This document shows positions 33,834 to 44,182 of a DNA stretch of 45,516 nucleotides, piece by piece. Source of the DNA: Oscillospiraceae bacterium (GTDB lineage Bacteria > Bacillota > Clostridia > Saccharofermentanales > Saccharofermentanaceae). Below the pieces are notes generated by a model. The model made no database searches. It saw only the letters and a program-made list of their open reading frames with translations, and was not told where the DNA came from. A program made the translations under genes and the position numbers. Position 1 is the first letter of the stretch, and every line of letters begins with the position of its first letter. Location of the stretch: assembly GCA_902782235.1 (NCBI GenBank), contig CACZML010000011.1, positions 1-45,516 of the forward strand, read 5' to 3'.

Positions 33834-36269
33834 TTACTCAGGTTTCTTGATCGTATCGAAAACGAACTTGCCTCTTCTGTAATCGATCTTAAGCGTAGCG
33901 ACATCCTTCAAAGCGCCAGTAAGGAACATATCAGAGAGCGGATCTTCGATATTGGTTCTTATAGCCTTACGGAGCGGTCTTGCACCATACTTCTCGTCGT
34001 AACCGATCTCAGCAAGCCTGTCGCCCGCGGCCTTCGTCATTGTGCCCTTGATGTGCTTATCGTCGAGCGATGCGAAAACATCCTTGATCATGATATTAAC
34101 GATCTGACGGATCTCCTCAGGCTTCAGCGGCTTGAAGATGATAGTCTCGTCTACACGGTTTAAGAACTCCGGACGGAATGTCTCCTTGAGAGCGCTCTGT
34201 ACATGCTGCTCCAATGCCTCATTTGTCTCATTGAAGAAACCGATCGTTGCAGCCTTTGCAGTACTTCCCGCATTGGATGTCATGATTATGATGCAGTTCT
34301 CAAAGTTGACATGCAAGCCGTGGCTGTCAGTAAGGACACCGTCATCTAACATCTGCAGGAGAAGATTGAATACATCAGGGTGAGCCTTCTCGATCTCATC
34401 GAAAAGGATTACTGAATAAGGCTTTCTTCTTACCTGCTCAGTAAGCTGTCCAGCATCATCGAATCCTACGTATCCCGGAGGAGAACCGATGAGCTTGGAA
34501 ACTGAATGGGGTTCCATATATTCAGACATATCGATCCTGATGAGAGCTTCTTCAGTATCGAACATGACTTCAGCCAAAGCCTTTACGAGCTCTGTCTTAC
34601 CTACACCTGTAGGACCAACGAAGATAAACGACGTAGGCTTATGCTTCTTGGTAAATCCTGCTCTTGTACGTCTTACGGCAGAAGCTACCGCATGAACGGC
34701 ATCCTCCTGACCGACAACGCGCTTATGAAGTCTCTCTTCAAGATTCTTAAGCTTCTCTGTCTCAGTCTCAGAAATGGACTTCAAAGGAATTCCTGTCCAC
34801 ATCTCGACCACTCTTGCGATATCCTCAACCTGAATGGGATCAGGTGTGATATCACTCTCTAATGCATCGAGTTCATTCTGGAGCTTATCGGCAGCAGCCT
34901 TGAGCTCTGCAACCTTCTCGTAATCAGCCTCGCGCTCCTCGGGAGAAGAATTCTCCATAGCGTCTACCTGCTGCTGATGCTCAAGCTTAGCCTTCTCAAG
35001 GGCCTTCCTTGTGTTGGCAAGCTTTACGAGCTTAACATTCTTAAGGTTTGCAGCAGAACCTGCCTCATCGATAAGGTCGATTGCCTTATCCGGAAGGTAT
35101 CTGTCAGTGATATATCTCTTGGACGCCTTTACGGCAAACTCGATTACTTCGTCAGAATATGTGACGTTGTGATGCTTCTCATAGTAATCCTTGATACCCT
35201 TCAAGATCTCGATGGACATCTCAACAGAAGGCTCGTCGAGCATTACCTTCTGGAAACGTCTCTCAAGAGCGGAGTCCTTCTCGATCCTCTTGTATTCTGC
35301 AGTTGTTGTAGAACCAAGGATCCTGAGCTCGCCCCTGGCAAGTGCGGGCTTTAAGATATTAGCTGCGTTAGTGGAGCCTTCAGCATCACCGGCGCCTACG
35401 ATCGTATGGAGCTCATCGATTACGAGAATGATATTCTCAGCCTTGATAGCTTCATTGATAACGCCCTTGATACGGCTCTCGAACTGACCTCTGAACTGCG
35501 TGCCGGCAACCATGGCCGGAAGGTCAAGCTGCCAAACCTGCATGTTAAGGAGCTTCTCAGGAACTGTGCCTTCAACGATCTTAACAGCCAGACCCTGTGC
35601 GATAGCTGTCTTACCTACACCGGGCGCACCGATGAGTACAGGGTTATTCTTGGAACGTCTGTTAAGGATCTGAATGCAGCGCTCGATCTCCTTGTCACGG
35701 CCGATTATACGGTCGATCTTGCCTTCAGCAGCGCGCTCAGTAAGGTTAGTACCAAATTCATTAAGGTACTTAAGACGCGGCTTGCCTCTTCCCTTCTGGG
35801 AATCCCTGCTGGTCTTATCGCTGTCTTCACCTGCCTGGCTTCCGGGTCTTCTGCCAAAGAGAGAATCAAAGATCGAAGGTTTCTTCTCTTCCTCATCACC
35901 GGATGACTTGTCACCGGACTTTTCCTCAGGATCAGTAATACCTACAGGTGTTGAATCCTCGTCGAATTCATAACCGTCTTCATCGTCTTCAAAATGATCT
36001 CCGAAGCCGTCACCTGACGCAAGCGACTTCAAAAACTCTGTCGGATCAGCCGAAAAGCCGGTCGAACTTGCGAGTTCTTCCAGTCTGTCGCTCATCTCGT
36101 CGATGTTGTCGGCGTTGATGCCTGTAGCCTTGAACATATCGGTAACACCCGATATGCCTGATTCATAAGCGCATTTTAAACAAAAGCCTTCGTCGATCCT
36201 TGCGCCGTTCTCATAGCGGCTGGTAAAGACGATAGCATGTCTCTTTTTACAAATACTACAAAGTGCCAT
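33834..36269 (-). CDS. ClpE-like AAA+ ATPase (Hsp100, ClpP partner)
   Basis: An 811-residue double-AAA unfoldase. It lacks the ClpC/ClpA N-domain repeats and instead starts with a zinc finger (C4, C7, C30, C33), which is the mark of ClpE. An acidic linker follows (about 92-135). The first AAA domain has Walker A GAPGVGKT (K220) and DELH; a short coiled middle domain lies around 415-475; the second AAA domain has GPTGVGKTE (K558), DEIEKAHPD and the IGF loop (in TIGFFNE) used to dock ClpP. It probably unfolds damaged proteins for ClpP. Its ATG overlaps the uvrA stop (TAATG), so it is translated with uvrA. No CtsR-type operator is visible because it has no promoter of its own. Confidence 0.93.
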   Translation of the reverse strand: MALCSICKKRHAIVFTSRYENGARIDEGFCLKCAYESGISGVTDMFKATGINADNIDEMSDRLEELASSTGFSADPTEFLKSLASGDGFGDHFEDDEDGYEFDEDSTPVGITDPEEKSGDKSSGDEEEKKPSIFDSLFGRRPGSQAGEDSDKTSRDSQKGRGKPRLKYLNEFGTNLTERAAEGKIDRIIGRDKEIERCIQILNRRSKNNPVLIGAPGVGKTAIAQGLAVKIVEGTVPEKLLNMQVWQLDLPAMVAGTQFRGQFESRIKGVINEAIKAENIILVIDELHTIVGAGDAEGSTNAANILKPALARGELRILGSTTTAEYKRIEKDSALERRFQKVMLDEPSVEMSIEILKGIKDYYEKHHNVTYSDEVIEFAVKASKRYITDRYLPDKAIDLIDEAGSAANLKNVKLVKLANTRKALEKAKLEHQQQVDAMENSSPEEREADYEKVAELKAAADKLQNELDALESDITPDPIQVEDIARVVEMWTGIPLKSISETETEKLKNLEERLHKRVVGQEDAVHAVASAVRRTRAGFTKKHKPTSFIFVGPTGVGKTELVKALAEVMFDTEEALIRIDMSEYMEPHSVSKLIGSPPGYVGFDDAGQLTEQVRRKPYSVILFDEIEKAHPDVFNLLLQMLDDGVLTDSHGLHVNFENCIIIMTSNAGSTAKAATIGFFNETNEALEQHVQSALKETFRPEFLNRVDETIIFKPLKPEEIRQIVNIMIKDVFASLDDKHIKGTMTKAAGDRLAEIGYDEKYGARPLRKAIRTNIEDPLSDMFLTGALKDVATLKIDYRRGKFVFDTIKKPE

Positions 36270-39200
36270 TACTCTTCTCCGTTATCCTCTTCCCTTATCC
36301 TGCGTCTTACCTTAGGACCGGTAAGAATATCGTATTGTTCTTCCTCGAGCCTTGCAGTATCAATGAAAGCAGACAGATCTCTATACTGATCGTTCTTCTT
36401 AGCTCTCTCCAAAAGAGGCTTTAAGAACTGTCCCGTATAAGACTTCTTGCATTTTGCAATCTCTTCAGGCGTGCCCGTGACGACTACTTCGCCGCCTCCG
36501 TCACCGCTCTCGGGACCCAGATCGATTATGTGATCTGCCGTCTTTATGACATCCAGATTGTGCTCGATTACGACCACAGTGTTCTTATTTTCGGTTAGGC
36601 GTTCTAAAATGTCAACCAATTTATGAACGTCCGCAACGTGTAAACCCGTCGTGGGTTCATCTAATACATATATCGTTTTTCCTGTCGATCTTCTCGACAA
36701 TTCCGAGGCAAGTTTGATTCTTTGTGCCTCACCGCCTGAGAGCGTCGTCGAAGGCTGGCCGAGCTTGATATAACCGAGGCCAACATCCTGCAAAGTCCTT
36801 ACCTTCTTATAGATCGCCGGGTGATTCTTAAAGAAATCAACGGCCTCATCAACGCTCATGTCGAGAACGTCAGAGATATTCTTGCCGTTATATCTGACCT
36901 CAAGAGTCTCCCTGTTATATCTCTTGCCCTTACATACGTCGCATGTAACGTAGATATCAGGAAGGAAATGCATCTCGATCTTATTAACGCCGTCTCCTGC
37001 GCAGGCTTCACATCGGCCACCTTTGGTGTTAAAAGAGAATCTTCCTGCCTTGTATCCCCTCTGCTTTGCGTCAGGTGTCTCTGCGTAGAGCTTGCGGATG
37101 AGATCGAAAAGTCCGATATAGGTTGCCGGATTACTCCTGGGAGTCCTTCCTATCGGACTCTGGTCGATGCAGATGATCTTATCGAGGTTCGAATAGCCCG
37201 TGATCCTCTCGCACTTTACCCTCTTCTTTCTGGAGCCGTTAAGCTCGTGCTCAAGGTAAGGTACAAGCGTCGAATTGATAAGCGATGACTTGCCTGAGCC
37301 TGATACGCCTGTAATGACCGTGAAAAGGCCGATCGGAATATCAACATCGATATTCTTAAGGTTATTGACGCAAGCTCCCCTGATCTTCAGGAACTTCTTC
37401 TCATCGGGCTTTCTTCTGTTCATGGGAACAGGAATGAACTTCTTGCCTGAAAGGTACTGGCCCGTAACTGACTCCTCAACCTTAATGATGTCATCAATAG
37501 ATCCCTGCGCAACTATCTGGCCCCCGAAAGAGCCTGCACCGGGTCCGATATCGACGATATGGTCAGCAGCTCTCATCGTGTCTTCATCGTGCTCTACAAC
37601 GAGGATCGAATTACCAAGGTCCCTGAGCTTAAACAACGTCTTAATGAGCTTATCGTTGTCTCTTTGATGTAAACCTATGGAAGGCTCGTCAAGGACGTAC
37701 AGAACGCCCTGCAGGCCTGCACCGATCTGTGTGGCAAGCCTGATCCTCTGTGCCTCGCCGCCTGAAAGCGTCGCGGAAGATCTAGACAGCGTCATGTAGT
37801 CCAAACCGACATCGTATAAGAACTCAAGTCTCGCCTTAACCTCTCTTAAGATAGGTGCAGCGATCTCGGCATTCTTGCCCTTCAAAGTAAGGTCAGCGAA
37901 AAACTGCCTCATATTCTTTACTGACATATCAGTAAGCTCTGAGATATTAAGTCCTCCGAGCTTTACGGACAGGCTGTTCTTATTAAGTCTCGCGCCGTTG
38001 CACACAGGGCATACATCGATGCTCATGTAGCGCTCATAGGAAGCCTTCATCTCTTCGCTTCCTGACTCTCTCCAGCGTCTCATAACGCTCGGCACAACGC
38101 CTTCCCAGTCGGAATAGTAATCGCCGCTCCTGGGATAGATAGAGTTCCTGGTATCGACCTTGAGCATCTCACCGCCGTTGCCGTAAAGGATAATGTTCTT
38201 CACATTCTCGGGCAGCTTATAGTAAGGCATATCCAAAGAGAACTTATACTTCTTAGCAAGTGCTTCGATAAAGCATCTTCCCCAGCTCTTGGGATCGTCA
38301 AAATTCCATCCTGCAGTCCTTACAGCGCCTTCATTGATGGAAAGCTTGGGATTGGTAATGCAGAGCTCAGGATCGACTGCTGTGAGCGTTCCGATACCGG
38401 AGCAGTTGGGACATGCACCCTCAGGACTGTTAAATGAGAAACTTCTTGTATTGATCTCACCGAAGGAGATTCCGCAGTCAGGGCAAGCCAGATGCTGCGA
38501 GAAGAATTCTTCGCTGGATTCATAGGTCTTCTCTCCATTCTTATCAACCGTTGCCGTCTGGAGTTCGACCTGCAAGAGACCGTCAGCAAGCTTCAATGCT
38601 GTCTCGCATGAATCGTAGAGTCTGGTGGTATTAGCTTCCTTAATGACAAGTCTGTCGACGATGACTTCGATCGTGTGCTTGTTGTTCTTGTTAAGCTCGA
38701 TCTCCTCGTCCAGCTCATATGTAATGTTATCTACTCTTACACGCGCGTAGCCGGACTTCCTGAAGCCGTCGAAAAGCTTGCTGTACTCACCCTTCTTATT
38801 CCTTACGACAGGTGCATAAACAATGGCTCTGGTGCCTTCGGGATATACCTTGAGCTTATCGATGATCTGGTCAATGCCCATGGACTTGATCTTCTTGCCG
38901 CAGTTCGGGCAGAAAGGCTGTCCTACACGCGCATAAAGAAGTCTGAAGTAATCGTATATCTCGGTAACAGTACCTACTGTGGATCTGGGATTGCTGACCG
39001 TGGACTTCTGGTCAATGGAGATCGCAGGAGACAATCCTTCAATACTGTCCAGGTCAGGCTTATCGAGCTGGCCTAAGAACATCCTCGCATAAGAAGACAA
39101 AGACTCAACATATCTTCTCTGGCCTTCAGCATAGATCGTATCGAATGCGAGCGAAGACTTGCCCGATCCGGAAAGACCGGTCAGGACGACCATCTTCCTT

Positions 39201-39277
39201 CTGGGGATATCGACGTCGATATTCTTGAGGTTATGCTCTCTGGCGCCTCTTATCTTTATGTATCTGTTCTCTTCCAT
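36269..39277 (-). CDS. uvrA: Excinuclease ABC subunit A
   Basis: UvrA scans DNA for bulky damage and loads UvrB. The true start is ATG 39277 (1002 residues). The frame runs 45 codons further up, but that part is tRNA-Glu and its terminator. Two ABC ATPase halves: Walker [10 protein letters not shown] near residue 32 and GVSGSGKSS in the second half, signature motifs [12 protein letters not shown] and [12 protein letters not shown], and zinc modules with CPDCG/CPNCS and CEAC/CDVC. The C-terminus extends about 45 residues beyond most UvrA proteins and ends acidic (REEDNGEE). A weak AGGGAA lies 10 bases upstream of the start. First gene of a two-gene operon with the clpE-like gene; no clear own promoter. 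Confidence 0.96.
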   Translation of the reverse strand: MEENRYIKIRGAREHNLKNIDVDIPRRKMVVLTGLSGSGKSSLAFDTIYAEGQRRYVESLSSYARMFLGQLDKPDLDSIEGLSPAISIDQKSTVSNPRSTVGTVTEIYDYFRLLYARVGQPFCPNCGKKIKSMGIDQIIDKLKVYPEGTRAIVYAPVVRNKKGEYSKLFDGFRKSGYARVRVDNITYELDEEIELNKNNKHTIEVIVDRLVIKEANTTRLYDSCETALKLADGLLQVELQTATVDKNGEKTYESSEEFFSQHLACPDCGISFGEINTRSFSFNSPEGACPNCSGIGTLTAVDPELCITNPKLSINEGAVRTAGWNFDDPKSWGRCFIEALAKKYKFSLDMPYYKLPENVKNIILYGNGGEMLKVDTRNSIYPRSGDYYSDWEGVVPSVMRRWRESGSEEMKASYERYMSIDVCPVCNGARLNKNSLSVKLGGLNISELTDMSVKNMRQFFADLTLKGKNAEIAAPILREVKARLEFLYDVGLDYMTLSRSSATLSGGEAQRIRLATQIGAGLQGVLYVLDEPSIGLHQRDNDKLIKTLFKLRDLGNSILVVEHDEDTMRAADHIVDIGPGAGSFGGQIVAQGSIDDIIKVEESVTGQYLSGKKFIPVPMNRRKPDEKKFLKIRGACVNNLKNIDVDIPIGLFTVITGVSGSGKSSLINSTLVPYLEHELNGSRKKRVKCERITGYSNLDKIICIDQSPIGRTPRSNPATYIGLFDLIRKLYAETPDAKQRGYKAGRFSFNTKGGRCEACAGDGVNKIEMHFLPDIYVTCDVCKGKRYNRETLEVRYNGKNISDVLDMSVDEAVDFFKNHPAIYKKVRTLQDVGLGYIKLGQPSTTLSGGEAQRIKLASELSRRSTGKTIYVLDEPTTGLHVADVHKLVDILERLTENKNTVVVIEHNLDVIKTADHIIDLGPESGDGGGEVVVTGTPEEIAKCKKSYTGQFLKPLLERAKKNDQYRDLSAFIDTARLEEEQYDILTGPKVRRRIREEDNGEE

Positions 39278-39298
39278 ATCAAAATTCCCTATGTTAAC

Positions 39299-39329
39299 AA
39301 AAAGACGGACATCAGATAAGATGTTCGTC
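39299..39329 (-). terminator. Terminator of tRNA-Glu
   Basis: A 10-bp stem with one wobble pair (39304-39313 with 39320-39329), 6-base loop, then five T on the minus strand. It lies between tRNA-Glu and the uvrA start, so read-through may feed uvrA. Confidence 0.82.
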
Positions 39330-39343
39330 CTTGATTTGCTATG

Positions 39344-39418
39344 TGGTGACCCCAAGCGGATTCGAACCGCTGATTGCGCCGTGAGAGGGCGCCGTCTTAA
39401 CCACTTGACCATGGGGCC
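39344..39418 (-). tRNA. tRNA-Glu (CTC)
   Basis: 75 nt with encoded CCA. Acceptor GGCCCCA/TGGGGTC, anticodon loop ctCTCac, D loop TGGTCAAGTGGTTAAGAC as in bacterial tRNA-Glu. The CTC isoacceptor reads only GAG, so another tRNA-Glu (TTC) must exist elsewhere. Confidence 0.95.
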
Positions 39419-39436
39419 TTGTTTGTTTGCCCGAGT

Positions 39437-39465
39437 ATATTACCACAGGTTTATTTACTGCGCAA
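39437..39465 (-). promoter_or_regulatory. Promoter of tRNA-Glu
   Basis: Minus-strand TTGCGC (39460-39465), spacer 17, TAATAT (39437-39442), about 19 bases before the tRNA 5' end. Confidence 0.6.
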
Positions 39466-39514
39466 GTACAACGGGCAGGAATATATGACCTGATATGCGG
39501 CCAATATTCATTTA

Positions 39515-40882
39515 TCAGATAATATCTGTCCTCTTATCTGAAGGAATATAGGGTCTGCGCTTGTTAACGCACTTAAATGCAGGTCTCATGATACGACCGC
39601 CGGATACGAGCTCTTCGATCCTGTGAGCGCTCCAGCCTGCGATCCTTCCGCATGCGAACAAAGGCGTATAAAGCTCTGTAGGAATTCCGAGCATTGAATA
39701 TACAAGGCCTGCAAAAAAGTCTACGTTCGCACAAACGAGCTTATCTGACTTCTTTACTTCGTGGAATACTTCAGGAGCGAGCTTTTCGACAAGGATATAG
39801 AGATTATAAAGATCCATATTACCCTTCTCTTCAGCAAGAACTTCAGCATACTTCTTGATGACAACTGTTCTGGGGTCGGACAATGTATAAACAGCGTGAC
39901 CGATACCGTAGATAAGTCCGGACTTGTCGAAAGCCTTCTTGTTGATGATATCAGCAAGATACTGCTTTATTGCAGCCTCATCTGTCCAGTCGGATACGTG
40001 CTCTCTGAGATCCTTCATCATGGCATAAGCCTTGTTGGAAGCTCCGCCGTGCTGAGGGCCCTTCAAAGAACCTACAGCAGAAGCCATTACTGCATATGTA
40101 TCAGAACCTGTAGAGGATACGGCGTGTGTAACGAATGTCGAGTTGTTTCCGCCGCCGTGCTCAGCGTGAAGAACGAGCATAACATCAAGGATCCTTGCTT
40201 CGAGCTCAGTGAACTTTCCGTCAGGTCTGATCATGTGAAGGATATTCTGGGCTGTGTTGAATTCAGGGATCGGAGCATGGATATAAAGGTCTCTGTGCTC
40301 GATGTAATGTCTTCTTGCCATATAGCCGTAGGAGATGAGCACGGGGAATCTTGCGATAAGCTCTGTGCACTGTCTTACGACGTTAGCGATATCTGTGGAA
40401 TCAGGATTATCGTCATAAGAATAAAGCGCAAGGATAGATCTTGCGAGCTTGTTCATGACATCCGGTGAAGGTGCCTTCATGATCATGTCTTCTGTAAAGC
40501 CCTCAGGAAGAGGTCTTACGCTCTGAAGCAATGAATTGAATTCCTTAAGTTCAGATGCAGTCGGAAGCTCACCTGTAAGAAGCAGGAAAGCTGTCTCCTC
40601 ATATCCGTATCTTCCTTCGGAGAAGAATCCGTTTACGATGTCTTTTACTTCATAACCCTGATAGAAAAGCTTACCCTCGACGGGAATCCTGTCGGCATCG
40701 TCAACGATATAACTCATTACCTCACCTACTTCGGTAAGGCCTACAAGAACGCCCGTACCATCATTGTTACGGAGTCCTCTCTTAACGTTGTACTTTGTGT
40801 ACAGGTCCTTGTTGATATGCGATTTTACTTTTGCTACATCAGCAAGCTTATTGATAAGCTCTTCTTTTTGTTCAAATGCCAT
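39515..40882 (-). CDS. gltA: Citrate synthase
   Basis: Condenses oxaloacetate and acetyl-CoA to citrate. The 455-residue protein has the conserved histidines in LHAEHGGGNNSTFVTH and GPQHGGASN, the segment YGIGHAVYTLSDPR, and a C-terminal RPAFKCVNKRRPYIP. It is longer than the 370-residue Gram-positive enzyme and has an N-terminal extension of about 60 residues. It matches the large citrate synthases of many Clostridia. 2-methylcitrate synthase activity cannot be excluded, but no prp genes are near. Monocistronic by appearance. Confidence 0.92.
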   Translation of the reverse strand: MAFEQKEELINKLADVAKVKSHINKDLYTKYNVKRGLRNNDGTGVLVGLTEVGEVMSYIVDDADRIPVEGKLFYQGYEVKDIVNGFFSEGRYGYEETAFLLLTGELPTASELKEFNSLLQSVRPLPEGFTEDMIMKAPSPDVMNKLARSILALYSYDDNPDSTDIANVVRQCTELIARFPVLISYGYMARRHYIEHRDLYIHAPIPEFNTAQNILHMIRPDGKFTELEARILDVMLVLHAEHGGGNNSTFVTHAVSSTGSDTYAVMASAVGSLKGPQHGGASNKAYAMMKDLREHVSDWTDEAAIKQYLADIINKKAFDKSGLIYGIGHAVYTLSDPRTVVIKKYAEVLAEEKGNMDLYNLYILVEKLAPEVFHEVKKSDKLVCANVDFFAGLVYSMLGIPTELYTPLFACGRIAGWSAHRIEELVSGGRIMRPAFKCVNKRRPYIPSDKRTDII

Positions 40883-40992
40883 GTTCCGTCTGTCTTTCTG
40901 CTATCTTCACTTAGACTAGCGCCTATAATACCAGATATTATAAAGCTTTTCTTTTATTAGGGTTTGCTCGCTGTTAGACGAATAATTATGCA

Positions 40993-41036
40993 GCAAAAGT
41001 GCATTTAGTTGTTTAGTCTATGCAAAAATCGCACTT
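40993..41036 (-). terminator. Possible terminator after the RNA methyltransferase
   Basis: A stem with one bulge (40997-41006 with 41026-41036) and a loop of about 19 bases is followed by TTTT on the minus strand; it includes the stop codon. Weak. Confidence 0.35.
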
Positions 41037-41802
41037 ATAAAAGTTTTGAAAGCTCGTATCCGATTACCGATGCGGCTACTGCAGCATTGAGAGATTCAGC
41101 TTTTCCCTTCATCGGGATCTTAATGAGCTTAGTGCATTTTTTTGCAGTCTCATCAGTAAGTCCGTCGCCCTCGTTGCCGATAAAGTATGCGCAAGGGAGC
41201 TTAAGATCACCGGCGCCTAATTCATTTCCCTTAAGGTGGGTTGCGATGGTCTCGATTTTCGCGCTCTCGAAAAAATCAAAGCACTCATCCATGGTCTTTC
41301 TTACAACCGGTATATGCCATACAGAGCCCATCGTTGCTCTTATTACCTTGTCGTTGAAAGGATCGCATGTTGTGGGACTGATAATAACAGCCGTAAGACC
41401 AAAGGCATCAGCCATTCTGATAATCGTTCCTAGGTTGCCGGGATCCTGTGTATTCTCGAGCACTACATAAATGTCTTTTCCGTCGCCCCTTCGAGGGATA
41501 TCGGCACTGATACCCGGCTCGTTTATGACCAGCGCAACGCCCTGCGGATTTACAGTCTGGGATATCTTTGTAAAAACCTCTTTGCTTAATACGAGAGGTT
41601 CAACATCAGGTGTGAACTCTTTTGCCCAGGAGATCTTATCTTCTGTAACGATGACTTCCTTAGCCTTTTGACCGCTTAACAAAGCCTCCTCACAAAGCCT
41701 GGTACCTTCAAGATAGATCAGCCCTTCTTTCTTGGCTTCTGATCTCTTGGTAAGCTTTGCGATACGCTTTACGTTCGGATTGTCGCGGCTTGTAATAATC
41801 AC
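41035..41802 (-). CDS. SpoU/TrmH-family RNA 2'-O-methyltransferase
   Basis: A 255-residue SPOUT methyltransferase with an N-terminal substrate-binding domain (about 1-95, KRSEAKKEGLIYLEGTRLCEEAL) and the knotted catalytic domain: NTQDPGNLGTIIRMADAFG (motif 1), YFIGNEGDG (motif 2) and IPMKGKAESLNAAVAASV (motif 3). It methylates ribose in rRNA or tRNA with SAM. The exact nucleotide is unknown; the form is like RlmB/TsnR-type proteins near rplT-infC in Firmicutes. GTG start at 41802 with AAGGAGA upstream. It follows the glycosyltransferase gene by 42 bases. Confidence 0.92.
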   Translation of the reverse strand: MIITSRDNPNVKRIAKLTKRSEAKKEGLIYLEGTRLCEEALLSGQKAKEVIVTEDKISWAKEFTPDVEPLVLSKEVFTKISQTVNPQGVALVINEPGISADIPRRGDGKDIYVVLENTQDPGNLGTIIRMADAFGLTAVIISPTTCDPFNDKVIRATMGSVWHIPVVRKTMDECFDFFESAKIETIATHLKGNELGAGDLKLPCAYFIGNEGDGLTDETAKKCTKLIKIPMKGKAESLNAAVAASVIGYELSKLL

Positions 41803-41844
41803 TTATAAGTCTCCTTTTCAATATGCAAAACTCTATTAGTTTAA

Positions 41845-43458
41845 TCAACCACCGGCAACAAAATGGCTATACTTCGTATTTAACTCCCAAATAGCTATAA
41901 AGCGCTCTCTTGTAAACACTTCTCCTCGAATGACCAAAAGTATCTTATCATAAAGCTCACGTGTTTCCGGATCAGTAATAAGATTTGCATTCTGATGTAA
42001 AGACTCTCTATACCCATCCGGAATTGCTCTTTGTAAGTGACCTATTCGCCATTTATCTTGACCGAGTGAAACATCGTAACTTCTTTCCCAATCAACGCCC
42101 GTATATGGCAAAAGAGGATCAGCAAGTGCTGCTTGATCTGTCATACGAATTCTATCACCATAGTTATAGACCAGAATACCTGGCGCGAAATAGAGAATGT
42201 CGCCTTTATATCCCATTTCTATACGTTCTTCAACATCTTTAATAATATGACTGTATTTTTTTAACGGATAATTCTCTTTAGTAATCTCACTCTTTATTAT
42301 CGTATGCAAAGAAGTATAAGGAATATATATGGCGCGTTCATCAGCTATTTCATTAAATGGATAAAGAACCAGCGGGCTTATCATCAGACCTGCAATAAAT
42401 ATAACCGGGATTATCCCTCCAACAATTGCAAGTTTCTTTTTATCATACAATTTACGGCTTTCAGCATAGTCAAAAATCAAGTAAACAGACACGATAAAGA
42501 GGCCTGCCAAATGACGTCCCAGCATAAAATCTCCGCCAATTCGCAAAATGTAAACCAACTTCATTATCATTCCCACCGCTGTCATCCTGCGCAGGGAATC
42601 ACCTTTACATATTATGACACCCAAAGCAATTAAGATGATTATTAAAGTAACCGGATCACATAGGAGATTCACTTTAAAATAGTTAAAGCCCTTCGCCAAA
42701 TAATCCACCAGTGGTAAATCTATACGAACTTTGACGTAATAAGTATTGGGGAAAGGGTATCCATAATAAATAACAGAAAAAACCAACCAGGCAAAAAAAG
42801 GCTGCAATCCTAAGAACCCTGCAAGCAACATTTTGCAAATGCTGCATTCTTTCTTTCTAAGAAAAATATAAGCAGTTGGGAAAAACATTAAAAAGCAGGT
42901 ATCAAACCTTGTCAGCAAAGATAACGAGCATAGCAAAGCAATATAACAAAGCTGCTTAAAGGAATACTTTCCCTTATGGTTTATAACATAGTCAAAATAA
43001 AGGATTTGAATCAGGTAGATCAAACTGGTTTCAAGACCGCTGGTAGTATAGGCTATAAACCCATATGAAAGACAACAGATCAGTGTCGCTAAAATCATCA
43101 AAGATTTGCTTTTAATGTGGCGTATTATCAAGCCAAATGAAATCATTGAATTTACAACGCCTATAGCAATAGCTGTAAGCTCAATGTGTCTTGTCAAACA
43201 TGAAAGGGCAGTTACAAGTAACAACATTAAAGGACACGTTGCCGCATTTACTCTTTCTCCAATGTTATAGACAAGCCCATATCCATTCATGAAGTTTTTA
43301 GTCATAACAAAGGCATGGTAGGAATCATCTGCTATCCATGACTGAGCGATTATAATCACCGAAAAAATGACAAAGCAGATTGCTTTCACCGTAGAGGGCT
43401 TAACGCTACGTGCTTTATTTGTTAAATCAGAAAATGATATTTCTTGTTTCAAGCTCAT
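41845..43458 (-). CDS. Polytopic membrane glycosyltransferase, GT-C fold (AftB-like)
   Basis: A 537-residue protein with about 10 to 12 membrane helices between residues 20 and 370 and an outside C-terminal domain. The first outside loop has WIADDSYHAF (acidic pair), then GLVYNIGERVNAA, the pattern seen in AftB-like polyprenyl-phosphate-dependent transferases. The C-terminus has WRIGHLQRAIPDGYRESL, also typical. It probably adds a sugar from a lipid-linked donor to a wall or exported glycan. The acceptor is unknown and no partner genes are near. The DNA is visibly AT-richer than its neighbours, and the gene sits between housekeeping genes, which suggests later insertion. ATG with GGAGGGGAAAAGCA upstream. 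Confidence 0.78.
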   Translation of the reverse strand: MSLKQEISFSDLTNKARSVKPSTVKAICFVIFSVIIIAQSWIADDSYHAFVMTKNFMNGYGLVYNIGERVNAATCPLMLLLVTALSCLTRHIELTAIAIGVVNSMISFGLIIRHIKSKSLMILATLICCLSYGFIAYTTSGLETSLIYLIQILYFDYVINHKGKYSFKQLCYIALLCSLSLLTRFDTCFLMFFPTAYIFLRKKECSICKMLLAGFLGLQPFFAWLVFSVIYYGYPFPNTYYVKVRIDLPLVDYLAKGFNYFKVNLLCDPVTLIIILIALGVIICKGDSLRRMTAVGMIMKLVYILRIGGDFMLGRHLAGLFIVSVYLIFDYAESRKLYDKKKLAIVGGIIPVIFIAGLMISPLVLYPFNEIADERAIYIPYTSLHTIIKSEITKENYPLKKYSHIIKDVEERIEMGYKGDILYFAPGILVYNYGDRIRMTDQAALADPLLPYTGVDWERSYDVSLGQDKWRIGHLQRAIPDGYRESLHQNANLITDPETRELYDKILLVIRGEVFTRERFIAIWELNTKYSHFVAGG

Positions 43459-43505
43459 TGCTTTTCCCCTCCAACATATGAATTAATGATACTGCAAAAG
43501 AAAGT

Positions 43506-43564
43506 AAAACAAAAAGGGGCTGTGAAAATCGGTAAATCATACCGATTTCTTTCACAGTCCCCTG
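43506..43564 (-). terminator. Terminator of the infC-rpmI-rplT operon
   Basis: A long two-part hairpin: outer GGGGCTGTGAAA pairs with TTTCACAGTCCCC, inner ATCGGT with ACCGAT. Then TTTTTGTTTT on the minus strand. It starts 23 bases after the rplT stop. Confidence 0.9.
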
Positions 43565-43586
43565 TTAAGTCAATTAAATATCAGTA

Positions 43587-43940
43587 TTAGAGAGCTGCCT
43601 TAGCCTTCTCAACGAGAGAAGTAAAACCTGCTGCATCTGTAACTGCGATATCGGAAAGAACCTTACGGTCGAGCTCGATACCAGCCTTCTTGAGGCCGTT
43701 CATGAATCTGGAGTAGCTCATGTCGTTAAGACGGCAAGCTGCGTTGATACGAACGATCCAGAGTCTTCTGAACTCTCTCTTCTTGTTTCTTCTGTCTCTG
43801 TAAGCATAGTTACCGGACTTGAGAACCTGCTGGTTAGCAACCTTGAAAAGCTTGCTCTTATGACCCCAGTAACCCTTTGCTGCCTTTAAAATCTTATGAT
43901 GACGCGCTCTTGTGCGGATTCCTCTTTTAACTCTTGACAT
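43587..43940 (-). CDS. rplT: 50S ribosomal protein L20
   Basis: A 117-residue basic protein with the standard N-terminus [20 protein letters not shown] and the [11 protein letters not shown] segment. It binds 23S rRNA early in assembly and, in Firmicutes, represses its own operon by binding the infC leader. TTAGGAGGACAAAGAA precedes the ATG. Last gene of infC-rpmI-rplT. Confidence 0.98.
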   Translation of the reverse strand: MSRVKRGIRTRARHHKILKAAKGYWGHKSKLFKVANQQVLKSGNYAYRDRRNKKREFRRLWIVRINAACRLNDMSYSRFMNGLKKAGIELDRKVLSDIAVTDAAGFTSLVEKAKAAL

Positions 43941-43966
43941 TTCTTTGTCCTCCTAAATCTAAGCAA

Positions 43967-44164
43967 TTAAGCGTAAGGGATCATCTTCTTGATGATTCTT
44001 GCATTCTGATCTGAGCATACCTGGTTGTGTCTAAGGTGTCTCATTCTCTTAGTAGGTCTCTTGCTTAAGATGTGGCTTCTGAATGCCTGCTTGTGGAGAA
44101 CCTTACCGGTACCTGTAACCTTAAATCTCTTCTTTGAAGATGTGTGTGTCTTCTGCTTGGGCAT
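43967..44164 (-). CDS. rpmI: 50S ribosomal protein L35
   Basis: 65 residues, PKQKTHTSSKKRFKVTGTGK at the N-terminus, and the family pattern LSKRPTKRMRHLR. Middle gene of the operon, 26 bases before rplT, with AGGAGGAAAGATAAT before the ATG. Length is normal. Confidence 0.98.
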   Translation of the reverse strand: MPKQKTHTSSKKRFKVTGTGKVLHKQAFRSHILSKRPTKRMRHLRHNQVCSDQNARIIKKMIPYA

Positions 44165-44182
44165 ATTATCTTTCCTCCTAAA

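Noticed and set aside
39278..39412. N-terminal extension of 45 codons on UvrA
   Set aside because: It translates tRNA-Glu and its terminator; the normal UvrA start is ATG 39277.
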